In this document: positions 1 through 5,031 of the stretch, in pieces
Numbering within the stretch: the stretch's first letter is position 1
Layout of the letters: each line of letters starts with the position of its first letter
DNA from: Betaproteobacteria bacterium
GTDB taxonomy: Bacteria; Pseudomonadota; Gammaproteobacteria; Burkholderiales; SG8-39
Reading direction: 5' to 3'
DNA: 5,597 nucleotides
Assembly (NCBI GenBank): GCA_027317055.1
Contig: DAHVFK010000246.1
Span: 1 to 5,597 of the forward strand
Notes under the pieces: generated by a model
What the model saw: only the letters and a program-made list of their open reading frames with translations
What the model was told of the DNA's origin: nothing
The model's database searches: none
Translations under genes and position numbers: made by a program

Positions 1-869
1 ACTGCACCGAGATCACGTCGGAGGATGACAGCGACGTCTGCAATCTCGGCTCGGTGAACATCGGCGCCATTGAGACGGTTGAGGAATTCCGTGACGTGGT
101 TTCTTTGGCGTCCAAATTTCTCGTCTGCGGCACGATGCGCGCGGAACTGCCCTATCGCAAGGTTTACGAGACGCGCGAGAAGAACCGCCGTCTGGGCCTC
201 GGTCTCATGGGTGTTCACGAGTGGCTGCTGAAACGGAAACTTCCCTTCGGCTGCCCCGCGGAGCTTGAGAAGTGGCTGCAGGTTTACAAGTCGATGTCGG
301 AGAAAGCGGCCGACGAGCACTGCGACCGTTTCTTTATCTCGCGTCCGAAAGGCTACAGGGCCATCGCCCCGACGGGGACGATCGGCATCCTCGCTGGCAC
401 GACCACCGGGATCGAGCCGCTCTTCGCCGTCGCCTACAAGCGCCGCTACCTCACCGAAGGGACGAAATGGAAGGTCGAGTTCGTTGTCGACTCTACTGCG
501 CAGCTCCTGATTGACAAATACGGACTCGATGCTACGGTGATAGAAACAGCCGGTGATCTTGCGAAAGACCCAGAGCGCAGGATCGCTATGCAAGCCGGTG
601 TGCAGAAGTTCGTAGACCACGCGATAAGCAGCACTATCAACCTGCCGGCGTGGGGCAGCGAGGGCAATAACCCGGATCGGGTTGAGAGCTTCGCGAAGAT
701 CCTGGCGAAGCACGCACCAGGCTTGCGCGGAATGACGATGTACCCCGACGGGTCACGCGGCGGTCAACCGATCACGCCCGTCTCCTACGAAGACGCGCTC
801 AAGCATCGTGGCGTCATCTACGAAGAGAACTCCGAAGCAGCGTGTTCCGGCGGCGTTTGCGGAATTTGA
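1..869 (+). CDS. nrdJ: Ribonucleotide reductase large subunit, probably class II (adenosylcobalamin-dependent), 3' part
   Basis: Reduces ribonucleotides to deoxyribonucleotides, which lets a phage make its own DNA precursors in the cytoplasm. The gene is cut by the window's left edge; the frame is open from base 3, and the GTG at 54 is an internal valine codon, not a start. The first readable residues, C-T-E, fit the end of the N-x-C-x-E active site (thiyl cysteine and catalytic glutamate). Then come CNLGSVN with the partner cysteine, NRRLGLGLMG, and APTGTIGILAG followed by TTGIEPLFA, a phosphate-binding region that resembles class II enzymes more than class I. The protein ends in CSGGVCGI, a C-x4-C tail like the shuttle cysteines of E. 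coli NrdA (CESGACKI). The 3' end is intact (TGA 867-869). The family is secure; the class is inferred from motif wording, and no small-subunit gene is visible to test it. An NrdR-like zinc ribbon lies 4 kb downstream. Confidence 0.85.
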   Translation, partial: CTEITSEDDSDVCNLGSVNIGAIETVEEFRDVVSLASKFLVCGTMRAELPYRKVYETREKNRRLGLGLMGVHEWLLKRKLPFGCPAELEKWLQVYKSMSEKAADEHCDRFFISRPKGYRAIAPTGTIGILAGTTTGIEPLFAVAYKRRYLTEGTKWKVEFVVDSTAQLLIDKYGLDATVIETAGDLAKDPERRIAMQAGVQKFVDHAISSTINLPAWGSEGNNPDRVESFAKILAKHAPGLRGMTMYPDGSRGGQPITPVSYEDALKHRGVIYEENSEAACSGGVCGI

Positions 870-919
870 GGGCTGGGTAAGGCTAGTCGAGGTTAGGCGT
901 GGCGTGGTGAGGCAAGTGA
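870..919 (+). repeat. NGGYN pentamer array, block 1a
   Basis: Ten contiguous 5-nt units begin directly after the nrdJ stop codon, for example gggct, gggta, aggct, aggtt, aggcg and tggcg. G is fixed at position 2 in all ten units. GG occupies positions 2-3 in eight, the exceptions being agtcg and agtga. The array ends in a 14-nt AT-richer spacer (920-933) before a second array starts. There is no self-complementarity that would make an intrinsic terminator. Confidence 0.8.
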
Positions 920-933
920 TTCTCAAATAATCG

Positions 934-983
934 TGGCAAGGCCCGGTGGGGCGTGGCGCGGCGCGGCTAGGCCAGGCAAGGGC
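934..983 (+). repeat. NGGYN pentamer array, block 1b
   Basis: Ten 5-nt units, all with GG at positions 2-3 (tggca, aggcc, cggtg, gggcg, tggcg, cggcg, cggct, aggcc, aggca, agggc). GG pairs spaced by exactly three bases give many overlapping two-tier G-quadruplex-compatible patterns on the coding strand. The last units (aggca, agggc) and the following leader are the same as in block 2. Translating through this array produces the artefactual G/A/R-rich N-terminus of the longest version of the next gene. Confidence 0.85.
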
Positions 984-1003
984 AGTTCAATTTCTCAAGG
1001 GAG
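984..1003 (+). promoter_or_regulatory. Shared leader with ribosome binding site, copy 1
   Basis: AGTTCAATTTCTC followed by AAGGGAG (997-1003) lies 7 nt before the GTG at 1011. The same leader, with two extra bases (TC), precedes the gene at 1661. The AAGGGAG is the Shine-Dalgarno-like element that fixes the start of the 188-residue ORF. Confidence 0.7.
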
Positions 1004-1010
1004 CGAAATA

Positions 1011-1577
1011 GTGGAAAAGTTGAAGATCCGTCTGACCGGAGTAGCACCCCTGGTGATGCACAACATCCAGCTCGCGGACCCGCGCTACGTGCGCAAGTCC
1101 GGTATCAAGGCAATCACGAGCAAGCGCCAGAAGACCGAGGCGGATGAACTGGAGCTAATGCGGCTCGAGTACATCGCGGGTTTGTACTGGAACGACGGCC
1201 CCTACCTACCCGGGGTCAATGTCGAAGCCGCGATAGCGATTGCCGCCGGGCAGCTAATGAAAGGGGGCAAGAAGATCGCGCAGGGGGCTGTGCAGTGCGA
1301 CGACGCACCACTCTCATACGGCGCGAAATACAAGACCCCGGACGATCTCTTTGCGGACGAGCGGTTTCTGTCTTACGTGCCAGCCGTCGTGCCGTCCACG
1401 AAGGCCCGCGTGATGCGCGCTCGTCCAATGTTTCCGCAGTGGACCGCTGACGTGACGGTCCACTACCACACGCTTACAGAAGACCAGATTCTCCAGATCG
1501 CACAGCGTGCCGGCGATGTAGTTGGTGTGTGTGACTGGCGCCCGCGCAATGGGCGGTTCTCGGTCGAAAAAGTTTAG
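1011..1577 (+). CDS. Conserved-looking phage protein of unknown function, 188 aa
   Basis: No assignable function. The start is GTG 1011, 7 nt after AAGGGAG. A longer in-frame version from GTG 933 only adds translated pentamer repeat (ARPGGAWRGAARPG) and is rejected. The protein is soluble, with no signal peptide or membrane span. It opens with a short beta-like strand (KIRLTGVAPLVMHN, residues 4-17), followed by QLADP (20-24), a charged segment with SKRQKTEADELELMRLE (37-53), a YLPGVNVEAAI segment (65-75), ARVMRARPMF (132-141), and a C-terminal VGVCDWRPRNGRF (171-183). From memory this pattern recurs in uncharacterised phage proteins (PLLMHN... ADERF... RxRPxF... DWRPRxGRF), but no family name can be given. 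It sits between nrdJ and the phosphoesterase, separated from each by pentamer spacers, so it probably belongs to the phage nucleotide or early region rather than the lysis set. Confidence 0.85.
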   Translation: MEKLKIRLTGVAPLVMHNIQLADPRYVRKSGIKAITSKRQKTEADELELMRLEYIAGLYWNDGPYLPGVNVEAAIAIAAGQLMKGGKKIAQGAVQCDDAPLSYGAKYKTPDDLFADERFLSYVPAVVPSTKARVMRARPMFPQWTADVTVHYHTLTEDQILQIAQRAGDVVGVCDWRPRNGRFSVEKV

Positions 1578-1584
1578 CAGGACC

Positions 1585-1634
1585 CGGCTCGGCTAGGCGT
1601 GGCAGGGCTAGGCGGGGTGAGGCAAGGCAAGGGC
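1585..1634 (+). repeat. NGGYN pentamer array, block 2
   Basis: Ten 5-nt units with GG at positions 2-3 in every one (cggct twice, aggcg, tggca, gggct, aggcg, gggtg, aggca twice, agggc). The array starts 7 nt after the stop of the 188-aa gene and runs directly into the second leader copy. Length and phase match block 1b. Confidence 0.85.
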
Positions 1635-1656
1635 AGTTCAATTTCTCTCAAGGGAG
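1635..1656 (+). promoter_or_regulatory. Shared leader with ribosome binding site, copy 2
   Basis: AGTTCAATTTCTCTC followed by AAGGGAG (1650-1656), 4 nt before ATG 1661. It matches the leader at 984-1003 except for a TC insertion. Including the last pentamers, 29 bases of copy 1 (975-1003) align with 31 bases of copy 2 (1626-1656) with no substitutions. Confidence 0.7.
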
Positions 1657-1660
1657 TTCG

Positions 1661-2563
1661 ATGAATCCACGTATTTCAGAACCGGCGAAGCACAAAGGCA
1701 AAACGCTTGTGGCGAAACCGAAACGGTTGCCTCCGATCCACGAGCCGCGCGCAAACGCTGCAGGCACGTACGAACGCACGCGGCATCGCGCCCGCCTACT
1801 GCTGCCGGCTCAAGACGGCTGCGTTCTTGTAAGCAGCGATGCGCACTACTACGGCGATCCATCTGTCTCGCATCTCGCGTCCATCAAACTCGCCAAGAAG
1901 TACCGTCCGTGGGCTGTCATCAACAACGGCGATGCGATCGACGGCGCGTGCATTTCTCGTTGGCCGGTAGGTTCTTTCACGGAATTGGCTGGCCGCCCGA
2001 GTGTGAGCGAGGAGCTGCGTACAGCTTCCTCTCGATTGGGAGACTACGAAGCGCTGGATTTCGTTCGCTTTCGTCTTTGGAACATGGGCAACCACGACGC
2101 GAGGTTTGAGACGAGGCTTGCGGAGAAAGTGCCGGAGTACGCTGGCACCGAAGGCTTTACGTTGAAGGAGCATTTCCCCGAATGGCTGCCCACCTGGCGC
2201 ACCGACATCGTGTTGCCGGACGGGCGCAGCGAAGTCGTGATCCAGCACCGATTCAAAGGTGGCATGCACGCCGGGCAGAACAATGTGCTGTGGTCAGGCA
2301 CGAACTACGTCACCGGCCACGATCACATGCTCAAGGCATACTCGATCACGAACGTCCACGGTCTTTTCTGGGGCGTTCATGCGGGCACGATGGCGCCGAT
2401 CAATAGCAAACTCTTCTTGCACTACACCGAGGACCGTCCGGTCAACTGGCAGGAAGGTTTCGCCCTGCTGTGGTTTCGTGGCGGCCGCTACGTCGGCCCC
2501 GAACTGGTTCATTGCACACCGGATGGCCGCGTGATCCATCGTGGAGATATTCTGAAAGTTTGA
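1661..2563 (+). CDS. Calcineurin-like metallophosphoesterase, 300 aa
   Basis: A two-metal phosphoesterase; the substrate cannot be told (a nucleotide, nucleic acid or phosphoprotein is possible). The five metallophosphatase motifs are present in order: SDAHYYG (D60, H62), NNGDAID (D91), MGNHD (N144, H145), QHRFKGGMHAG (H196, H203 as candidate ligands) and VTGHDH (H220, H222). The first 50 or so residues are basic and lack a recognised domain (PAKHKGKTLVAKPKR); they may be a flexible or DNA-contacting tail. There is no signal peptide, so it should act in the cytoplasm. Start ATG 1661 follows AAGGGAG by 4 nt. Many phages carry such enzymes near DNA metabolism genes. The neighbouring nrdJ fits a role in nucleotide or DNA processing, but that is inference. 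Base composition is less GC-rich at third positions than in the lysis genes downstream. Confidence 0.9.
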   Translation: MNPRISEPAKHKGKTLVAKPKRLPPIHEPRANAAGTYERTRHRARLLLPAQDGCVLVSSDAHYYGDPSVSHLASIKLAKKYRPWAVINNGDAIDGACISRWPVGSFTELAGRPSVSEELRTASSRLGDYEALDFVRFRLWNMGNHDARFETRLAEKVPEYAGTEGFTLKEHFPEWLPTWRTDIVLPDGRSEVVIQHRFKGGMHAGQNNVLWSGTNYVTGHDHMLKAYSITNVHGLFWGVHAGTMAPINSKLFLHYTEDRPVNWQEGFALLWFRGGRYVGPELVHCTPDGRVIHRGDILKV

Positions 2564-2574
2564 AATTTGTGACG

Positions 2575-2619
2575 GGGCGCAGTGTGGTTTGGCACGGCAA
2601 GGCAAGGTGTGGCAAGGGC
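2575..2619 (+). repeat. NGGYN pentamer array, block 3
   Basis: Nine clear 5-nt units (gggcg, cagtg, tggtt, tggca, cggca, aggca, aggtg, tggca, agggc), eight with GG at positions 2-3, beginning 11 nt after the phosphoesterase stop. It ends in agggc like blocks 1b and 2, but then passes into CTTTTCTTGTATCCCCC instead of the shared leader. It is the last such array in the window. Confidence 0.75.
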
Positions 2620-2668
2620 TTTTCTTGTATCCCCCGTATATCAGGGATCACCCCGGAAAACCAGTCGA

Positions 2669-2699
2669 ATCAAACAATTAGTCTAGGCGTGTATAATTG
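2669..2699 (+). promoter_or_regulatory. Candidate promoter with overlapping operator-like inverted repeat
   Basis: A perfect TATAAT lies at 2692-2697 in an AT-rich patch of an otherwise GC-rich window, 53 nt upstream of the S49 peptidase start. The -35 region is weak (ATCAAA at 2669-2674 with a 17-bp gap). CAATTA (2675-2680) and TAATTG (2694-2699) form a perfect 6-bp inverted repeat around a 13-bp centre, and the right arm overlaps the -10 hexamer. This could be an operator or part of a phage-specific promoter. The position fits transcription of the lysis block. Confidence 0.45.
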
Positions 2700-2750
2700 A
2701 AATTGTAGGCCAAGCAGTTCTGCAGCACCCCACTTCCAAGGAGCACACGC

Positions 2751-3665
2751 ATGAAATCTCTCGCCAGGGGCGTCTTCGGCGTCCTCGCCGTCGCTCTCGC
2801 CCTCTTCGCCAGCCCCGTTATTGCGCAAGTCGCCAAGCCCGACATCATCGAAGTCGTCGACCTCTCCGGCGAGATCGGCGAAGGCACGGCGGCGCAGATC
2901 AAGGAGCAGGTCGAGCGCATCCGCGCGAACCCGAGCGCGAAGGGCGTGCTGTTCATCCTCAACACCCCTGGCGGCGGCGTCTCCGCGAGCGCCACGATTC
3001 AAGGCGAACTCTCGAAGCTCAAAGTGCCCGTGGTCGCCTACTGCGAGACGATTTGCGCCTCCGGCGGCGTCTACTCCCTCACCGCGAAGAGCGTGAAGTT
3101 CGTCGCCGTGCGCGAAGACACGATCGGCGGCTCGGTCGGCGTCATCATGCACATGACGCGCTACAACCGGCTCCTCGATTGGGCCAAGGTCGATGCGGAG
3201 ACGTTCAAGAGCGGTCTGCTGAAAGACTCGGGCAACCCGACGCGCGACATGAGCGCGGCCGACCGCGAGTACCTGCAGGGCATCGTCGATGAACTCGCCG
3301 TGCGCTTCTACCATCTCGTCGCCGCCGCGCGGCCGAAGATCAATGCCGAGCAGTGGAAGCAGATCAAGACCGCGCGCATCTTCATCGGCCCGCGCATCGT
3401 TGCCGCCGGCCTCGCCGACGCGGTCATGACGCGCGAAGAAGCCCTGGCGAAAGCGAAGGAACTCTCAGGCTCCAAGCTCGCGTTCACCCGCGAGGAGCTG
3501 AAGAAAATGTCGCATGCCGCGGATGACAGTATGGGGGTCAAGGCCCCGCTGGACGGCGCCGGCGACTCATTCCTGCGCGACGTTCACTTCCTCACCGAGA
3601 CGATGCGCGAAGTCAAGCAGGGCGGCGCGGTGTCGTTCGAGTACAAGCTGCCCTACACGTTCTAG
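2751..3665 (+). CDS. Exported S49-family (SppA-like) serine peptidase, 304 aa
   Basis: A Ser-Lys peptidase predicted to act outside the cytoplasmic membrane or anchored to it. Residues 1-25 form a typical signal peptide: basic start (MKSLAR), hydrophobic core (VFGVLAVALALFA) and a VIA|Q cleavage site. The ClpP/crotonase-like core follows: VLFILNTPGGG (66-76), then ICASGG (101-106) with likely nucleophile S104, DTIGGSVGVI (123-132), and KSGLLKD (153-159) supplying the candidate general-base lysine, followed by REYLQGIVDE as in SppA. IFIGPRIVAAGLAD (210-223) matches the SppA region after the active site. The last 60 or so residues have no recognised domain. Start ATG 2751 has AAGGAG (2738-2743) 7 nt upstream. 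Most phage S49 proteins are cytosolic capsid-maturation proteases near portal genes. This one has a signal peptide and heads a holin-endolysin block, so an envelope role is more likely than capsid maturation. Confidence 0.88.
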   Translation: MKSLARGVFGVLAVALALFASPVIAQVAKPDIIEVVDLSGEIGEGTAAQIKEQVERIRANPSAKGVLFILNTPGGGVSASATIQGELSKLKVPVVAYCETICASGGVYSLTAKSVKFVAVREDTIGGSVGVIMHMTRYNRLLDWAKVDAETFKSGLLKDSGNPTRDMSAADREYLQGIVDELAVRFYHLVAAARPKINAEQWKQIKTARIFIGPRIVAAGLADAVMTREEALAKAKELSGSKLAFTREELKKMSHAADDSMGVKAPLDGAGDSFLRDVHFLTETMREVKQGGAVSFEYKLPYTF

Positions 3666-3669
3666 CCCG

Positions 3670-4134
3670 ATGTTCTCCGCCCTCCTCTCTTTCCTTGGCG
3701 GCAGCGCGTTCCGGTTCGTGATCGGACGCGCGACCGACTGGCTCGAGAAGCGCCAGGAGTATCTGCAGGAGATCGCGCGCATCCGCGAGCAGGAGAAGCT
3801 AGACGCGGCCGCGCACGAGCGCCAGATGGCGATGATTCGCCTGCAGGCCGAGCTAAAGGTGAATGAGGTCAAGCTGGCCGGCGAGGCGGCCGTGAGCACC
3901 GCGGAGGCGCAAGCCTTCGTCGAGGCGATGAAGACCGCGAACGCGCCGATCGGCGTCAAGTGGGTCGACGCCTGGAACGGCCTGATCCGGCCGCTGTGCG
4001 CGACGATCTCGGTTCTCCTCTGGCTTCTCTCCATCGTCAAGGCGGCGCTGGTGTTGACCGAATGGGATAAGAACCTCGTCGCGTCGATCATCGGCTACTA
4101 CTTTGCCGACCGCCACATCGGGAAGACGAAATGA
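3670..4134 (+). CDS. Holin candidate: coiled-coil protein with C-terminal membrane segment, 154 aa
   Basis: Probably the membrane component that lets the endolysin reach the peptidoglycan. ATG 3670 lies 4 nt after the peptidase stop, with no clear Shine-Dalgarno site, which suggests translational coupling. A longer reading from ATG 3514 lies wholly inside the peptidase gene and is rejected. Residues 1-20 are moderately hydrophobic (MFSALLSFLGG then FRFVIG). Residues 22-90 form a charged heptad-rich helix (EKRQEYLQEIARIREQEKLD, and so on). A strong hydrophobic segment covers about 105-130 (LIRPLCATISVLLWLLSIVK and beyond), and a weaker one, NLVASIIGYYFADR, about 135-148. The ending resembles the GFYFGxR close of '3TM' phage and gene-transfer-agent holins as I recall them. 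An i-spanin is the main alternative, but the membrane helix is at the wrong end for a standard Rz. The stop overlaps the next ATG (ATGA). Confidence 0.7.
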   Translation: MFSALLSFLGGSAFRFVIGRATDWLEKRQEYLQEIARIREQEKLDAAAHERQMAMIRLQAELKVNEVKLAGEAAVSTAEAQAFVEAMKTANAPIGVKWVDAWNGLIRPLCATISVLLWLLSIVKAALVLTEWDKNLVASIIGYYFADRHIGKTK

Positions 4135-4217
4135 GCGGGGCCGGCGTAGTCATCCGTGACGGGGCGGGCGATTCGATTGGTGATGGCTGGACCGACATGC
4201 CCGTCAAGCGCGGGTGA
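4131..4217 (+). CDS. Possible 28-aa coupled ORF between holin and endolysin
   Basis: An ATG at 4131 overlaps the holin stop (ATGA) and has GGAAG (4121-4125) 5 nt upstream. The frame stays open for 28 codons and stops at TGA 4215-4217, which overlaps the endolysin start in GTGA. The peptide is soluble and Gly/Asp-rich (SGAGVVIRDGAGDSIGDGW near its start, MPVKRG at its end), with no membrane span or known motif. It may be a genuine small protein or a leader that delivers ribosomes to the endolysin GTG, which has a poor Shine-Dalgarno site of its own. Short length makes chance possible, but the double overlap argues for translation. Confidence 0.45.
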   Translation: MSGAGVVIRDGAGDSIGDGWTDMPVKRG

Positions 4218-4630
4218 ACCTTGAAACGCTGTATTGGCTTGTGCGGCAGTTCGAGGGCTGCCGCCTCGTGCCCTACCTGTGCCCGGCTGGAGTCTGGACG
4301 TGCGGGTGGGGATCTACCGGCCCCGACGTTTTCCCGGGCCGCGCGTGGACGCAAGAATACGCCGACTGGCGGCTCGAGCAAGACGCCCGAAAGTTCGCCT
4401 ACGGCGCCCTGATCCTCTGCCCGAAGCTCCGCGGCGATGCGCTCTGCGCCATCGCCGATTTCGCGTACAACCTCGGCCTCGGCCGCCTCAAGACCTCCAC
4501 CCTTCGCCGCCGGCTCAACGCCGGTGACATGCGCGGCGCGCGCATCGAACTCGCGAAGTGGGTGCGAGGCGGCGGCAAGATCCTCCCTGGCCTCGTCCGA
4601 CGACGGGCCGCAGAAGCGGCATTTCTATGA
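4214..4630 (+). CDS. GH24 phage lysozyme (endolysin), 138 aa
   Basis: Cleaves the N-acetylmuramic acid to N-acetylglucosamine bond in peptidoglycan to release phage. The catalytic triad follows the E-8-(D/C)-5-T pattern: E14 in FEGCRLVPY, C23 in place of the T4 lysozyme aspartate, and T29 in WTCGWGS. Further family marks are DFAYNLGLGRLKTSTLRRRL (82-101) and GGGKILPGLVRRRAAEAAFL (119-138). There is no signal peptide or SAR-type hydrophobic N-terminus, so release should need a holin, which fits the preceding gene. It has five cysteines (C16, C23, C30, C69, C78). The start is GTG 4214 inside GTGA with the upstream 28-codon ORF; the stop overlaps the next gene in ATGA. The length is slightly short but complete for a single-domain GH24 enzyme. 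Confidence 0.93.
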   Translation: MNLETLYWLVRQFEGCRLVPYLCPAGVWTCGWGSTGPDVFPGRAWTQEYADWRLEQDARKFAYGALILCPKLRGDALCAIADFAYNLGLGRLKTSTLRRRLNAGDMRGARIELAKWVRGGGKILPGLVRRRAAEAAFL

Positions 4631-4974
4631 CCAAACGCAGCGGCAAAGCCTGGTTCAAGTTCAAGCTCTTCGGGCTCCCGTGGGAGGCGCGCGTCTACCC
4701 GTCGAATCACAAGGCGCTCGATCACGGCGACACGCTCGCCTTCTGCGACCACGAGAAGCGGCTGATGGGGTTCAGCGACGCCCTGACACCGGAGCAACAG
4801 CGCACGGCCTTCGTCCACGAGCTGCAGCATGCCATCGAAGACCATTCCGACGTCGACTACGAGCAGAAAGTGAGCCCGGACGTGGCCGATCGGCTGACCG
4901 ACCAGGTCGCCCGCAGTTGGCTCTACGTGATCCGCGAGTGCCCGGAAATCCTCTCGTTCCTGCGCGCTGAATAG
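4627..4974 (+). CDS. Small HExxH zincin-like protein, 115 aa
   Basis: A putative zinc metallopeptidase-like protein of unknown target. The motif FVHELQHAIEDH gives H64, E65 and H68 of a classic HExxH zinc site on a predicted helix. The third ligand is not certain; E79 or D85 and later acidic residues are candidates. A C-terminal helix follows (SPDVADRLTDQVARSWLYVI, 83-102). The N-terminal 45 residues contain LFGLPWEARVYP and DHEKRLMGF and look like a small beta-sheet. There is no signal peptide. Start ATG 4627 overlaps the endolysin stop (ATGA); the longer GTG 4558 start would read through the endolysin out of frame and is not preferred. Small phage HExxH proteins of this kind are common as I recall, but their function is unknown. 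It is the last gene before the 4992-5026 hairpin and so probably belongs to the lysis transcript. Confidence 0.8.
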   Translation: MTKRSGKAWFKFKLFGLPWEARVYPSNHKALDHGDTLAFCDHEKRLMGFSDALTPEQQRTAFVHELQHAIEDHSDVDYEQKVSPDVADRLTDQVARSWLYVIRECPEILSFLRAE

Positions 4975-4988
4975 CTTGACAGTGGAAA
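4971..4988 (+). repeat. TTGACA-containing direct repeat, copy 1
   Basis: ATAGCTTGACAGTGGAAA. It recurs at 5176-5194 with one inserted G after ATAGC; the last 13 bases (TTGACAGTGGAAA, 4976-4988) are identical. This copy includes the stop codon of the HExxH gene. TTGACA is a perfect -35 hexamer, but the bases at the matching -10 distance (near 4999-5004) are GC-rich and unlike TATAAT. Confidence 0.75.
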
Positions 4989-4991
4989 GTT

Positions 4992-5026
4992 GGGGTGTAC
5001 CGTGAAAACGGACACCCCTTCTTTTT
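4992..5026 (+). terminator. Rho-independent terminator (alternatively a start-gating hairpin)
   Basis: GGGGTGT (4992-4998) pairs with ACACCCC (5012-5018). After one bulged A (4999), CCGT (5000-5003) pairs with ACGG (5008-5011) around a GAAA tetraloop (5004-5007). This makes 11 base pairs, mostly GC, followed by TTCTTTTT (5019-5026). It lies 17 nt after the stop of the HExxH gene, where the lysis transcript should end. The in-frame GTG at 5002 of the zinc-ribbon ORF lies in the stem top, so a role in controlling that gene's translation is an alternative. Confidence 0.8.
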
Positions 5027-5031
5027 CGCCT

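Noticed and set aside
870..983. Pentamer arrays read as CRISPR or as intrinsic terminators
   Set aside because: No repeat-spacer structure of CRISPR length, and the purine-rich arrays have no complementary arm to form a stem.
1796..2269. 157-codon open frame on the minus strand
   Set aside because: Lies entirely antisense to the metallophosphoesterase motifs and has no recognisable features.
2629..2648. Possible terminator hairpin ATCCC...GGGAT after the phosphoesterase
   Set aside because: Only five base pairs with a 10-nt loop and no following T-tract.
2670..3314. 214-codon open frame on the minus strand
   Set aside because: Antisense to the S49 catalytic core. Its Asp/Ala/Arg/Val-rich composition mirrors the GC-rich codons of the peptidase gene, and it shows no domain.
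3514..3669. N-terminal extension of the holin candidate inside the peptidase gene
   Set aside because: 52 residues rich in Ser/Arg/Pro that are simply the peptidase codons in another frame. The ATG at 3670 just after the peptidase stop is the better start.
3567..4091. 174-codon open frame on the minus strand
   Set aside because: Antisense to the holin candidate, with Ser/Arg/Ala-rich content typical of a shadow frame.
4976..5004. Standard sigma-70 promoter from TTGACA at 4976
   Set aside because: The bases at the required -10 distance are GC-rich (ACCGTG at 4999-5004) and lie within the terminator stem.
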